Origin: Rheinheimera sp. 4Y26
GTDB taxonomy: Bacteria > Pseudomonadota > Gammaproteobacteria > Enterobacterales > Alteromonadaceae
Assembly: GCF_025245835.1 (NCBI RefSeq)
Contig: NZ_JAOBWS010000009.1
Coordinates: 1 to 64,000, forward strand
Direction: 5' to 3'
DNA length: 64,000 nt
The position numbers and the translations under genes are program-made. Positions 55,279-64,000 of the stretch are shown here, one piece after another; the first letter of the stretch is position 1; each line of letters starts with the position of its first letter. The notes beneath the pieces were generated by a model. It did not search any database, was not told where the DNA came from, and saw only the letters and a program-made list of their open reading frames with translations.

Positions 55279-57894
55279 TCAGAACTGATAACGGACTTCA
55301 GCACCATAAGTACGGGGCGGGTTTAACGACGTAATAGGGGTGCCCAGCACATCTGCCGCCCAACCACCAATACCGCCGGTGGTGGCACTGTCGGTCAGGT
55401 TTTTACCCCACAGCGCCAGCTCCCATTGTTGATCGGCGCTGCTCCAGCTCAGTCTGGCATTCAGGCTTTTACTGTCGGCAAAATAAGCCGGAATGGTTTT
55501 TGCCACTTCCAGCAAATCCGGGTCATCAGCGCGGGTATTTTCTTCAAACACATAATCCAGATGCAGTTTAATATCACCGGCCAGCCATTGTTGGCCAGGG
55601 GTCCAATCAGCGCTCAAGGTATAAGAGTCGGCGGTGGACGATTTTTCCACATCTGTGACCAGTTTGCCTTCGGCATTGTAAAACTGCTGCCACTTCGATT
55701 CAGTGCTGCGATATTCGGTGACCAGCCCCAGTTTTAACGTATCTGTTGCCTGATAATCCAGAATGGCTTCAACCCCATTGATGTCCTGATCGCCGTTGAT
55801 CACCACAGGCACGGCCACACCAGCGCCCGGCTCTTTGCTGTTGACCGAACGCTGACGGTTGGTTAAATCCATCTGAAAGCCCACCAGCTGCAACCGCAGT
55901 TTGCCCCATAAGTCGGCTTTATAACCCAGCTCTAAGTTGCCCACTTCTTCAGGCGCAAAAGGCGTGATGGCGGAACGTGGATCTAAAGAGTCATAACCAC
56001 CTGATTTATAACCAGTTGAATAAGAAAGATAAACCATGCTGTCCGGGTTCAGCTGATAACGGGTGACTGCCCGACCTGTTAATTTACTCCAGCTGTGTGA
56101 AGCATCGAGCCTTGGCATCACAGGGAATAAAAAGTCGGTGAGACCTGGCATCGCAGCGCCAAAAGAGCGTTCTTTAATTTCCCAGCTGAAATCTTTGTCG
56201 TCGCGGCTATAGCGTAAACCTGCGGTAAAACCCCACTGCTCATTGAGCTGGTAATCCACATCGGAATAGATGCCATAAGAGTTAAATTTGCCGCTGTTGA
56301 TAATATCTTCAGACCAGAGTTTACCGGCATTAGAAGGGCCAAAAATTTCGTTAATGCCAAGACCGGCGCTAACGGCCTGATAAGTTAAATCGCCGGTAGC
56401 GGCAATAGCACCCGCCAGCTCAGGGCTAAAAGGCGCTGCACCTAACATTTGTAATAATTGCTCTGCGCCCGGGTCGACCATCGCCATCACACTTAAAATG
56501 CTGGCCCAGTCCTGCGGGTTCCACAGATGATCGGCAGGTAAACCCATTTGCGCAATCATCTCTGCCGGCAAACCGGCACCTTGTAAAGCGCCAATCAGCA
56601 TGCCGTTCAAATTCGCAGTGGTCAGTCTTGCCACAGTGTCGGCCATAATATTCAGGCTGGTTTTTTGATAAACGTTTTCAGTGCTGTAAGTGACACCGCC
56701 AACATAACTCAAAGCGTCTTTCTGATAGTTAATTTGCAGCTCGTTATAAAAAATATCGGAATCTTCAAAGTTGATGGTATCGAGGTAACGGGTTTTGTCG
56801 GCTGTGCCGTCTGAGTCATCACGGCCCGACACTTGCCATTGCCTTTTGCTGCTAATCAGTTTTCCCGACCAGTCATCGTTAAAGTCATGGGTAATTTTTA
56901 ACGACAAAGCGTCCATATCCCGGCGTTCATGGCCGTCAATCACGTCGTTTTCTATGGTTCTGTCCAGCGGGTTCATGCTGTAGGCATAAGGGCTGACGCC
57001 AATAGAGGGCGCATAACCCTGATTCACGTCATCCCAGTCGTAACTCAATTGCACCTTAGTGTTGGCGCCCGGTTGCCATAAAGCCGCCAGCCGCGCCGCC
57101 TGATGATCGGTGTTGCCAAGCTCCTCACCCTGATAAGCTGAATACACATTATCTAAAAATGAATCCCGCTGATTGCTCATCAGATTAAGCCGCAGCGCAA
57201 ACTCGTCATTCAGCGCTGTATTGGCCATGGCCTCATAACGCTGCAGTGCATAGTTGCCCAAAGTGGCTTTTAAAAAGGCTTCGTTGTCCTGCGAAGGGGC
57301 ATTGGGGATCATATTCACCACACCGGCGGCGGCGTTTTTACCAAACAGCGTGCCCTGCGGGCCCTTCAGAATTTCAATGCGCTGCATATCGGAAAACATC
57401 ACACTTTGCGCGGCGCGTGGCAGGTAAAAATCATCAAAAAATATCGCCACCGATGGGTCGCCGCCCGTGCTGATATTGCTGCTGGAAATACCCCGCATGG
57501 TGGCAGAAGCCTGCACTACGGCGTCTTTACTGAATTTAAAACCCGGGGTGTAATCGGCAATGTCCCCCAGCAGCACTGAGTTGGTTTCTTTTAAATCTGT
57601 GGCAGAAATACTGTCGATGGCCACAGGCACATCCATCACATTCTGCTGCCGCTTTTGCGCTGTGACTGTAATAGTTTCAATGGCTTGGGCTTTGTTGTTG
57701 CCCTCTTTGCCGGCCTGATCCGGCGTGGCTGTGCCGCTCTGCTGTGCCAATACCGGGTTGTGAGTACCTGCCAGCAACATAAAAATACAAAGGGCTAACG
57801 GCTGGACTTTAAATGACGGTCTAAATGACTGATTTAATGCTTGTTGCTGAGGGTTGTTTGACGCTGCGCGGCTGGATTTGTTTGTTATAAACAT
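55279..57894 (-). CDS. Large TonB-dependent receptor
   Basis: 871 residues: signal peptide (cleavage near PVLAQQ), TonB box/plug start ETITVTAQKRQQNVMDVPVAI (in blocks), plug motifs MRGISSSNISTGGDP and IEILKGPQGTLFGKNAAAGVVN, barrel ending in YGAEVRYQF. The TVTAQKR...VPVAI type is typical of iron-complex or organic-substrate receptors of proteobacteria. An extra hydrophobic, Met/Leu/Ala-rich stretch (about residues 440-545) interrupts the barrel and may form a lid or substrate loop. GTG at 57897 directly precedes the ATG at 57894. It is divergent from the cytochrome operon with 229 bp between. The ligand is unknown. Confidence 0.92.
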   Translation of the reverse strand: MFITNKSSRAASNNPQQQALNQSFRPSFKVQPLALCIFMLLAGTHNPVLAQQSGTATPDQAGKEGNNKAQAIETITVTAQKRQQNVMDVPVAIDSISATDLKETNSVLLGDIADYTPGFKFSKDAVVQASATMRGISSSNISTGGDPSVAIFFDDFYLPRAAQSVMFSDMQRIEILKGPQGTLFGKNAAAGVVNMIPNAPSQDNEAFLKATLGNYALQRYEAMANTALNDEFALRLNLMSNQRDSFLDNVYSAYQGEELGNTDHQAARLAALWQPGANTKVQLSYDWDDVNQGYAPSIGVSPYAYSMNPLDRTIENDVIDGHERRDMDALSLKITHDFNDDWSGKLISSKRQWQVSGRDDSDGTADKTRYLDTINFEDSDIFYNELQINYQKDALSYVGGVTYSTENVYQKTSLNIMADTVARLTTANLNGMLIGALQGAGLPAEMIAQMGLPADHLWNPQDWASILSVMAMVDPGAEQLLQMLGAAPFSPELAGAIAATGDLTYQAVSAGLGINEIFGPSNAGKLWSEDIINSGKFNSYGIYSDVDYQLNEQWGFTAGLRYSRDDKDFSWEIKERSFGAAMPGLTDFLFPVMPRLDASHSWSKLTGRAVTRYQLNPDSMVYLSYSTGYKSGGYDSLDPRSAITPFAPEEVGNLELGYKADLWGKLRLQLVGFQMDLTNRQRSVNSKEPGAGVAVPVVINGDQDINGVEAILDYQATDTLKLGLVTEYRSTESKWQQFYNAEGKLVTDVEKSSTADSYTLSADWTPGQQWLAGDIKLHLDYVFEENTRADDPDLLEVAKTIPAYFADSKSLNARLSWSSADQQWELALWGKNLTDSATTGGIGGWAADVLGTPITSLNPPRTYGAEVRYQF

Positions 57895-58123
57895 CACTCT
57901 CTCCGATTTTTTTAATTGTTATACCTGCAGGGCCGGATCCTGAAACTGGTTCTGATGTTTTGCTGCTGTTCAGAGAGGGTCCTGGTCGCCTTGATAGTAA
58001 CAATGCAACAGGCTAAAGAAAGCCAACTGGACAATTTTGCACACTTTTCGGTTTGAACCTTGGCGGCTGAAAAAGCAAGCTAGCCCTATGTTCCACAGCA
58101 AGAGCAGCACCCGCTGAAGCCTG

Positions 58124-58747
58124 ATGCTTAAAACAAAAAACGTGCAAATTTCAGCCATTTTATTGTTTTTATTCAATATAAATGCAGCATCTGCCACAAC
58201 GGCCGCCAGCTGTGATGCCTGTCATGCCACTGCTGCTCGCCAGGCAACCAAAGCGCCCCAACTGGCAGGACAATCAGCGTCCTACCTGCAAAAGCAGCTT
58301 GTTCAGTTTCAGCACGGCGAGCGGGGCGCAGCAGCAGGAGATGTGGCTGGTCAACAAATGGCGGCCATGGCAAAAACCCTCACTGCAGCCCAGATAGAGG
58401 AACTCAGCCAATTTTACAGCAGCCAAAAAGCTGACAGCGCCAGCACAAACAACGGCACATCAACCAGGCTGGATGCCAACCAACTTGATCAGGGCCGGCG
58501 TTTATATATCGGCTCTTGTGGTGCCTGTCATGGTGCCAAAGCTGAAGGCAATACGGCTTTAAATGCACCGGCTTTGTTTTTGCTCGATAACAGCTATCTG
58601 CAATTGCAGTTAACCCATTTTCGCGACGGTGTACGAGGCACCACTAAAACAGACAAACCGGGCCGGCAAATGGCGTTAATGAGCCGCCAGCTTAGCGACG
58701 CTGAAATTCAGGCTGTTGCTGCTTATATCAGTGTTGGGGCGCAATAA
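58124..58747 (+). CDS. Di-heme cytochrome c (c4-like)
   Basis: 207 residues: signal peptide (ILLFLFNINAASA) and two CXXCH heme sites, CDACH and CGACH, each followed by the Y.xxQLxxFxxGxRG helix typical of cytochrome c4 halves (SYLQKQLVQFQHGERG and SYLQLQLTHFRDGVRG) and a distal Met (MAAMAK, MALMSR). It should carry electrons in the periplasm. Its stop shares one base with the start of the peroxidase gene, so it is the probable electron donor or acceptor for that enzyme. Confidence 0.93.
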   Translation: MLKTKNVQISAILLFLFNINAASATTAASCDACHATAARQATKAPQLAGQSASYLQKQLVQFQHGERGAAAGDVAGQQMAAMAKTLTAAQIEELSQFYSSQKADSASTNNGTSTRLDANQLDQGRRLYIGSCGACHGAKAEGNTALNAPALFLLDNSYLQLQLTHFRDGVRGTTKTDKPGRQMALMSRQLSDAEIQAVAAYISVGAQ

Positions 58748-59949
58748 TGCTGCCGCTGCTGTTGGCACTGGCGGTGACCGGGCAAAACACCACAGCCATA
58801 GAACTAAAAAACAGCTGCCCACCCAGCTTTGAGCTCAGCAATAACAACACCTGTCTGTTGGTCAGCCGTTATGATTTGTACGATTCGCTGCACGATAAAG
58901 GCGTAGGCGGCACCCAAACTTCTTTGCCCAAAGCCCGGGATGGTTTTAGCCCACAACAAATTGATTTGGGCCGTTATCTGTTTTTTGACCCATTGCTGTC
59001 CGGCAATCACCGCCAGGCTTGTGCCAGCTGTCATCAACCCGATAAAGGTTTTACCGATGGCAAAGCCTTAAGCACTGGCACGCACGGCGATGTCGGTAAC
59101 CGCAGTGCGCCCAGTTTGTGGAATGTGACGTTTTTAAAAAAACTGTTTTGGGATGCCCGCGCCGACTCACTGGAGCAACAAGCCTTAATTCCACTTTTTG
59201 CTGCCCATGAAATGGCCAATAGCGCCGAGCAGTTATTGGCCGATTTATCGACCAATAAAATTTATCCGGCCTTGTTTAAACAGGCGTTTCCACAAGCAGC
59301 GCAACTGGAGTTATCGCAGGTAGCCACTGCACTTGCGGCTTTTCAGAGTTCGCTTATTTCACTGAACAGCAGATATGACCAATATGCCCATGGGTATCAT
59401 GAGGCGCTGGATACTGACGAAATCAAAGGGCTGAACGTGTTCCGCTCTTTTGTCGCGCGCTGCGCCGAATGCCACACACCACCGCTTTTTACCAATCAAC
59501 AGATTGCCGTGATAGGCACACCAGAACCAGACGGTATGCCCTTTGATCAAGGCGCCGGCAACAGCAGCGATAAAAAGAAATTACGCGGAGCCTTTAAAGT
59601 GCCAAGTCTGCGTAATATCGCCAAAACCGCGCCTTATATGCATTCCGGCCGTTTTGCCACGTTAGAAGAAGCGGCTGAGTTTTACACCAAGGGCCGGGGC
59701 CATGCAGTGCAGGAACAAAAACTGCTGCTGCACTGGCATATCTGGGAGCCCAAATTAACGCCGGAAGAAATCAGCCAGATCAGCAAGTTTTTACACACTT
59801 TAACCGACGAGAGCCTGATGCCTGAGCTGCCCACAGCGCTGCCATCCGGCTTACCACTGCCGGCGGAGCTGCAACACAACACAACAACAGCAGCGGCCGA
59901 AGCAACCCCATCCATTGCACCCTCCAGCGAACAAGGGACACAACCATGA
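58747..59949 (+). CDS. Di-heme cytochrome c peroxidase family protein (CcpA/MauG type)
   Basis: 400 residues with a short hydrophobic N-terminus (MLPLLLALAV) that may be a signal peptide and two heme sites, CASCHQPDKGFTDG and CAECHTPPLF, the MauG/bacterial peroxidase spacing. Conserved NRSAPSLWNV, FWDARADSLE, KVPSLRNIAKTAPYMHSGR (in blocks) are present. The C-terminus is Ala/Thr-rich and longer than needed. It reduces peroxide, or in MauG-like members oxidises a partner protein. It overlaps the cytochrome gene by one base and the beta-helix gene by four, so translational coupling is strong. Confidence 0.93.
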   Translation: MLPLLLALAVTGQNTTAIELKNSCPPSFELSNNNTCLLVSRYDLYDSLHDKGVGGTQTSLPKARDGFSPQQIDLGRYLFFDPLLSGNHRQACASCHQPDKGFTDGKALSTGTHGDVGNRSAPSLWNVTFLKKLFWDARADSLEQQALIPLFAAHEMANSAEQLLADLSTNKIYPALFKQAFPQAAQLELSQVATALAAFQSSLISLNSRYDQYAHGYHEALDTDEIKGLNVFRSFVARCAECHTPPLFTNQQIAVIGTPEPDGMPFDQGAGNSSDKKKLRGAFKVPSLRNIAKTAPYMHSGRFATLEEAAEFYTKGRGHAVQEQKLLLHWHIWEPKLTPEEISQISKFLHTLTDESLMPELPTALPSGLPLPAELQHNTTTAAAEATPSIAPSSEQGTQP

Positions 59950-61442
59950 AAAAAACCACCATCACATTGGTGTTATTGCTGCCCGCGGCATTTTTTGCCG
60001 GCCAGTTTTTCAGCAAAAATACCCCGGTAGCGCCAACCTATGCGCCTGAAGTCAGCTACAACGCCGGCAGCGCAGCCAAAAGCAGCAATGCCAAAAAATC
60101 GGTGATTAACCCGGCGCCCACCGGCACTATCCATCAGGTCAAAGACGGCCAGCTGATTATGGACGCGGTCAAAGCTGCCCAGCCCGGTGATGTGATTCAG
60201 GTATGGCCCGGCACTTATACCGAAACTGTCTATATCGACAAAAATAATATCCGCTTAAGCGGTGTGATAGTGGAAGGCAAAAGACCCAAACTTTTTGGTG
60301 ACGGCCATTTAAACGACGCCATTTTGTATTCGGGCAACAACGTGGTGGTGGAAAATTTCCTGATCACCAAATACAAAGGCAATGGCATTATGGGCCAGGC
60401 CGGTAACAACTTTGAGATCCGCAATAACATTATTGAAGACACAGGCGTATACGGCATTTTCCCGCAACTGGGCGAAAACGGCATTGTGGAGCATAACGTG
60501 GTGTCGGGTATTGAAGACGCTGCCATTTATATTGGCATGAGTGATTATATTCACGTCGCCAACAACGAAGTGTTTGACAGTGTGGCCGGTATTGAAATTG
60601 AAAACAGCCGTCACGCCGTGGTGGAAAACAACTTTGTGCACAACAACACCGGCGGCATTCTGGCTTTTGTCACACCGGGTTTACCGATTAAAGACACTGT
60701 CGATGTCATTATCCGCAACAACTGGATAAGCCACAACAACACCAAAAACTTTGGCGCTGTCGGCAGCATGGTGGCTGGCATTCCGGCCGGCACCGGCATT
60801 CTGATTATGGCGGCCGACAAAGTGGTGATTGAAGACAACCTGATTTTGAATAACAAAACCGCCGGCATTATTATCACTGACCATCAGAATGCACCAAACA
60901 CCACTTTGGATCCAGAATCAGACCCCACACCAGATGAAATCATGGTGCTGAATAATCTGATGTATAACAACGGCTTTGATACCATTCCTGAAGCCAAAGT
61001 ACTGATGACCACTGAGCTCAAACAAGGCAATCCGGACATAGTGCGGGTGGGTAACAGCAACAACAGCTGCATTAATAATGCCCAGCAATATGTCACAGTG
61101 GGCGTCAGCAGCTGGCCGGCCTGTAGTTTCAGCAACACAGACTCAGTAGTGAGTTATTTGCTGGACACGCCAGCGGCACCCCGTTCAGTGGCTGCTGCCG
61201 ATAAAGGCAAATATGCTTATTTAGGGATTTGTACCGGTTGCCACGCTTACACCGGCCGGCTGATTGGCCCACCTGTGCAGGTGATTCAATCTTTGTATAT
61301 GGACGACCCGCAGGCGCTGGCTGATTACATCGCCAACCCGGTGAAAAAACGCGAAGATTATCCGCTGATGCCAAAACAGGATTACCTGGATGCCGAAACC
61401 CGGCTGGCGGTGGCTGAATATTTGTTGTCGGTGCAAAAATAA
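59946..61442 (+). CDS. Parallel beta-helix protein fused to a C-terminal cytochrome c domain
   Basis: 498 residues: N-terminal signal or anchor helix, a right-handed parallel beta-helix region (about 60-390; repeated NNxxxxxN strand units such as GIMGQAGNNFEIRNN, GIVEHNVVSGIEDAA and GIEIENSRHAVVENN, and the entry PGDVIQVWPGTYTE), then a class I cytochrome c domain with CTGCH and a likely axial Met in PLMPKQD. Beta-helix folds in NosD-like and pectate-lyase-like proteins bind carbohydrate or metal. The chain couples such a domain to electron transfer. It ends the three-gene operon; a strong hairpin follows. I do not recognise a named family for the fusion. Confidence 0.85.
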   Translation: MKKTTITLVLLLPAAFFAGQFFSKNTPVAPTYAPEVSYNAGSAAKSSNAKKSVINPAPTGTIHQVKDGQLIMDAVKAAQPGDVIQVWPGTYTETVYIDKNNIRLSGVIVEGKRPKLFGDGHLNDAILYSGNNVVVENFLITKYKGNGIMGQAGNNFEIRNNIIEDTGVYGIFPQLGENGIVEHNVVSGIEDAAIYIGMSDYIHVANNEVFDSVAGIEIENSRHAVVENNFVHNNTGGILAFVTPGLPIKDTVDVIIRNNWISHNNTKNFGAVGSMVAGIPAGTGILIMAADKVVIEDNLILNNKTAGIIITDHQNAPNTTLDPESDPTPDEIMVLNNLMYNNGFDTIPEAKVLMTTELKQGNPDIVRVGNSNNSCINNAQQYVTVGVSSWPACSFSNTDSVVSYLLDTPAAPRSVAAADKGKYAYLGICTGCHAYTGRLIGPPVQVIQSLYMDDPQALADYIANPVKKREDYPLMPKQDYLDAETRLAVAEYLLSVQK

Positions 61443-61448
61443 ATAAAA

Positions 61449-61490
61449 AACAGTGGGTTGCCTGCAAAAATGCAACCCACTGTTCGTTTT
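61449..61490 (+). terminator. Terminator of the cytochrome operon
   Basis: AACAGTGGGTTGC (61449-61461) pairs perfectly with GCAACCCACTGTT (61472-61484) across a ten-base loop, followed by CG and TTTT. Thirteen perfect pairs make it the strongest hairpin near this operon. Confidence 0.9.
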
Positions 61491-61916
61491 ACCTGAAAGA
61501 TTACTCCCCGACTTATTTGCCAGATGAGTTCGCCAGCTTTTGCAGATTTTCGTTAATTTTAAAGCTGTATCAACAGCTCAGACCCAATGCAGGACGCGAT
61601 AGCCCCCAGCAAAATGCTAAACCCTTAAACCGCCCCCCTCCGGGTTTTCCTGGGCTGAACAGCGACAAAGCTGAATAAAAACAACTACTTCCACTTTATT
61701 GCAACAATGGCAAGATGAACTTTGGCCAACACGGAACTGCAGCGACACCAGGCATAACCCCGGTTTATTCAGCGAAGGCTGGTCGTTCAGCACAGTGAAT
61801 AACAGCAACAAGGCCTGCACACAAACTTGCCGGGCTGGCAAAAGCGTGAAATATTAAGTCTTTATATCTGCCTTTTGCCGGGCTTCTCCGGGCTCCCTGT
61901 TGATAAGGAAAATTAC
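61491..61916. other. Intergenic region before the EF-hand protein
   Basis: About 426 bp with no supportable gene. A GC-rich patch near 61870-61900 contains two CCGGGCTYCTCCGGGCTC-like runs. AAGGAA sits about six bases before the ATG at 61917. No promoter stood out. Confidence 0.4.
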
Positions 61917-64000
61917 ATGGCACATCAATGGCGTTTTTTCCGCTCCGGCGGTTTTGATCAGGTCAAACTGGATAAAATTGCCGACTGGCAGCAGTTAGAC
62001 CAACTGGATCCAAAACTCTGGGCTGCACTCAGTTGTCCGGTACAGGGGCTGGAGTTTGACCATCGCACCCTGAGTTATCTGGATACAGACCACGACGGCC
62101 GGGTGCGGATTGATGAAGTGAAAGCAGCCGTGAACTGGGCTTTGTCGGTATTGCAGCAGCAGGACGTATTGCTGACAGGGGAAGCACTGCCGCTGAGTGC
62201 CATCAACAGCAGCCATGAAGAAGGGCAAAAGTTATTGGCTTCTGCCAAACGGATGCTGCAAAACCTCGGCAAAGCTGATGCCGGCAGCCTGACAGTGGCC
62301 GACACCGCCGATATGGCACTGATATTTCCGGCCAATCAACTGAACGGCGATGGTGTAATCACCGCAGAACTGGCTCAGGAGCCGGAAGTACAACAACTGA
62401 TCAACACACTGCTGGGTCTGGAAATCTCGACCATGGATCGCAGCGGTGTGCCGGGCATTGATAAAACACAACTGGAACAATTTGTCGCCGATGGCCGTTT
62501 GTATACACAATGGCTGCAACAAGGCCAGAACATCAGCACTATTTTTGCCGAAAATACTGAGCCGCTGTATCAGCTGGTGCAAAAACTCGACGCCAAAATC
62601 ACCGACTATTTTACCCGTTGCCAGCTGGCTGCTTACGACGAAAGCGCTGCAGTGCCGCTCAATGGTGCCGCTGAAGACTATGCCGCACTGTCACGACAAC
62701 TATTGTCAGAAGCCAGCTCAGACACCAATTATCTGCCTTTGGCTCATGTGAGTGCAAAGGGCCTGTTGTCACTGCATCAGGGCGTGCATCCGCACTGGGC
62801 TGCCGACCTTGCCCATCTGGCAACCCTGGCACAGCCGCTGTGGTGCAATACAGATCAAATTAAGCTGGCACAATGGCAACAATTAAAAACTGCACTGGCC
62901 ACTTATAACGAATGGAAAGCACAACAACCCAATAGCAATGCCGCCACACTGGACGCTGACCAGCTGGCCGCTTGCCTGAATGAACAAACGTTAACAGCCG
63001 CTTATGCGCTGATGGACGCGGATTTAGCGCAGCAGGCCGAAGCTGAGTCTGTGCTGGATGTCGACAAACTGGTGCGTTATCAGCGTTATTTACGCGATTT
63101 ATTGCGTAACTTTGTCAATTTCGAGAATTTTTACAGCCTGGAACAACCGGCTATTTTCCAGAATGGCCGTTTGTATATTGATGGTCGCAGCTGTGATTTA
63201 TGCCTGAATGTGAACGATGCCGGCAAACATGGCAAAATTGCCGGTTTAAGCGGCACTTATCTGTTGTATATCGACTGTGTGCGCAGTGCCACCGGCGAAA
63301 AACGCTCAGTGGTCGCCGCCATGACGGCTGGCGATGCCGGTAATTTAATGGTCGGCCGTAACGGTGTGTTTTACGACAGAGCAGGCCGGGACTGGGACGC
63401 CACTGTCACTCAGATTGTCAGCAATCCTATCAGTATCCGCGAAGCCTTTTTTACCCCTTACCAGCGCATTGGCCGGATGATTTCTGATCAGGTACAGAAA
63501 TTTGCCGCCGCCAAAGACAAAGAAATTGAAGCCAAAAGTGCTGCCAGCGTCGGCGACGCCGCCAAAGTAGCCGAAGCACCGGCGCCAGCCAAACCGGCCG
63601 CACCTTTTGATGTGGCCAAATTTGCCGGTATTTTCGCCGCCATAGGTTTAGCCATTGGTGCTATAGGCACAGCGCTGGCCGCTGTGGTGACTGGTTTCCT
63701 TGGTTTATTGTGGTGGCAAATGCCTTTGGCAATTCTTGGTATAGTGTTGTTTATCTCAGGCCCATCGATGCTGCTGGCCTGGTTTAAATTACGCGCCCGT
63801 AATCTAGCACCGCTGCTGGACGCCAATGGCTGGGCGGTGAATACCAATGCCAAACTCAGCATTAAATTTGGTACCCGCTTAACGGCACTGGCAGCTATTC
63901 CGGCCGGCGCCAGCCGCTCGCTGATTGACCCTTACGAGAAAAAAAGCAAAGCCGGTTTATGGCTGATTCTGCTGGTGGTTGTGGTGGCGAGCTGGGTATT
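61917..64000 (+). CDS. Large membrane-anchored protein with EF-hand-like calcium loops (partial, runs off the right edge)
   Basis: I read about 694 codons from the ATG at 61917 with no stop, so the 3' end lies beyond the window. Near residue 60 there is a canonical EF-hand loop, LDTDHDGRVRIDE, then a second acidic loop NQLNGDGVITAE and a weaker third, MDRSGVPGIDKT. A soluble middle region follows (tandem helical part plus ...LYIDGRSCDLCLNV), then an Ala/Pro-rich linker (about 540-560) and at least two transmembrane helices (about 565-620), and another hydrophobic stretch at the edge. No signal peptide. I do not recognise the family. A membrane calcium-sensor or scaffold is possible. It is separated from the cytochrome operon by its terminator. 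Confidence 0.8.
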   Translation, partial: MAHQWRFFRSGGFDQVKLDKIADWQQLDQLDPKLWAALSCPVQGLEFDHRTLSYLDTDHDGRVRIDEVKAAVNWALSVLQQQDVLLTGEALPLSAINSSHEEGQKLLASAKRMLQNLGKADAGSLTVADTADMALIFPANQLNGDGVITAELAQEPEVQQLINTLLGLEISTMDRSGVPGIDKTQLEQFVADGRLYTQWLQQGQNISTIFAENTEPLYQLVQKLDAKITDYFTRCQLAAYDESAAVPLNGAAEDYAALSRQLLSEASSDTNYLPLAHVSAKGLLSLHQGVHPHWAADLAHLATLAQPLWCNTDQIKLAQWQQLKTALATYNEWKAQQPNSNAATLDADQLAACLNEQTLTAAYALMDADLAQQAEAESVLDVDKLVRYQRYLRDLLRNFVNFENFYSLEQPAIFQNGRLYIDGRSCDLCLNVNDAGKHGKIAGLSGTYLLYIDCVRSATGEKRSVVAAMTAGDAGNLMVGRNGVFYDRAGRDWDATVTQIVSNPISIREAFFTPYQRIGRMISDQVQKFAAAKDKEIEAKSAASVGDAAKVAEAPAPAKPAAPFDVAKFAGIFAAIGLAIGAIGTALAAVVTGFLGLLWWQMPLAILGIVLFISGPSMLLAWFKLRARNLAPLLDANGWAVNTNAKLSIKFGTRLTALAAIPAGASRSLIDPYEKKSKAGLWLILLVVVVASWV

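Overview
The window looks like a chromosomal segment of a Gram-negative gammaproteobacterium of the Alteromonadales/Chromatiaceae type (Rheinheimera- or Alishewanella-like is my best guess, from an ssb / YajR-like MFS / uvrA neighbourhood, a DUF3019-type protein, abundant TonB receptors and c-type cytochromes). Composition is moderate in GC with a few AT-rich gaps. No rRNA, tRNA, CRISPR array, phage gene or recognisable transposase was seen.

Region 1 (1-9836, minus strand) is the promoter-proximal part of a nonribosomal peptide cluster in one tight operon. Transcription order is SbnA-like, SbnB-like (L-2,3-diaminopropionate, Dap, synthesis), a stand-alone adenylation protein with a degenerate condensation half-domain, a PvdQ-type Ntn acylase, a PvdE/SyrD-type peptide exporter, and an NRPS that starts with a full condensation domain and runs off the left edge. 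The acylase plus exporter suggests a peptide made as an acylated precursor and deacylated in the periplasm, as in pyoverdine maturation.

Region 2 (10772-21631, plus strand) is a run I cannot match to a known pathway: an MMPL/RND exporter, aldehyde dehydrogenase, an acyl-CoA dehydrogenase-fold protein that seems to lack the usual catalytic Glu, class III aminotransferase, SRPBCC protein, two related unknown proteins on either side of a beta-propeller-like protein, and a PAP2 phosphatase. A lipid-like or amine-containing product is inferred. A 4'-phosphopantetheinyl transferase (22026-22898) lies between regions 2 and 3 and could activate the NRPS carriers.

Region 3 (23877-39365) is a complete staphyloferrin B-type siderophore locus, collinear with S. 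aureus sbnA-I, but with the two NIS synthetases SbnE and SbnF fused in one 1152-residue protein. It carries its own second SbnA/SbnB pair, a frameshifted solute-binding protein, a TonB receptor and a PepSY membrane protein. Fur-like boxes precede sbnA and the receptor.

Region 4 (39494-50245) is a housekeeping/stress block: an SSB with a nine-residue repeat linker, YajR-like MFS, diguanylate cyclase, a copA-cueR operon with a textbook CueR promoter, a CopZ-like chaperone, uvrA with a LexA box, and a small conserved protein.

Region 5 (50538-64000) holds a siderophore-type TonB receptor, a DUF3019 / response regulator / histidine kinase operon, a large TonB receptor, and, divergent from it, a three-gene cytochrome operon (c4-like, di-heme peroxidase, and a beta-helix protein fused to a cytochrome c domain). 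The window ends inside a large membrane protein with EF-hand-like loops.
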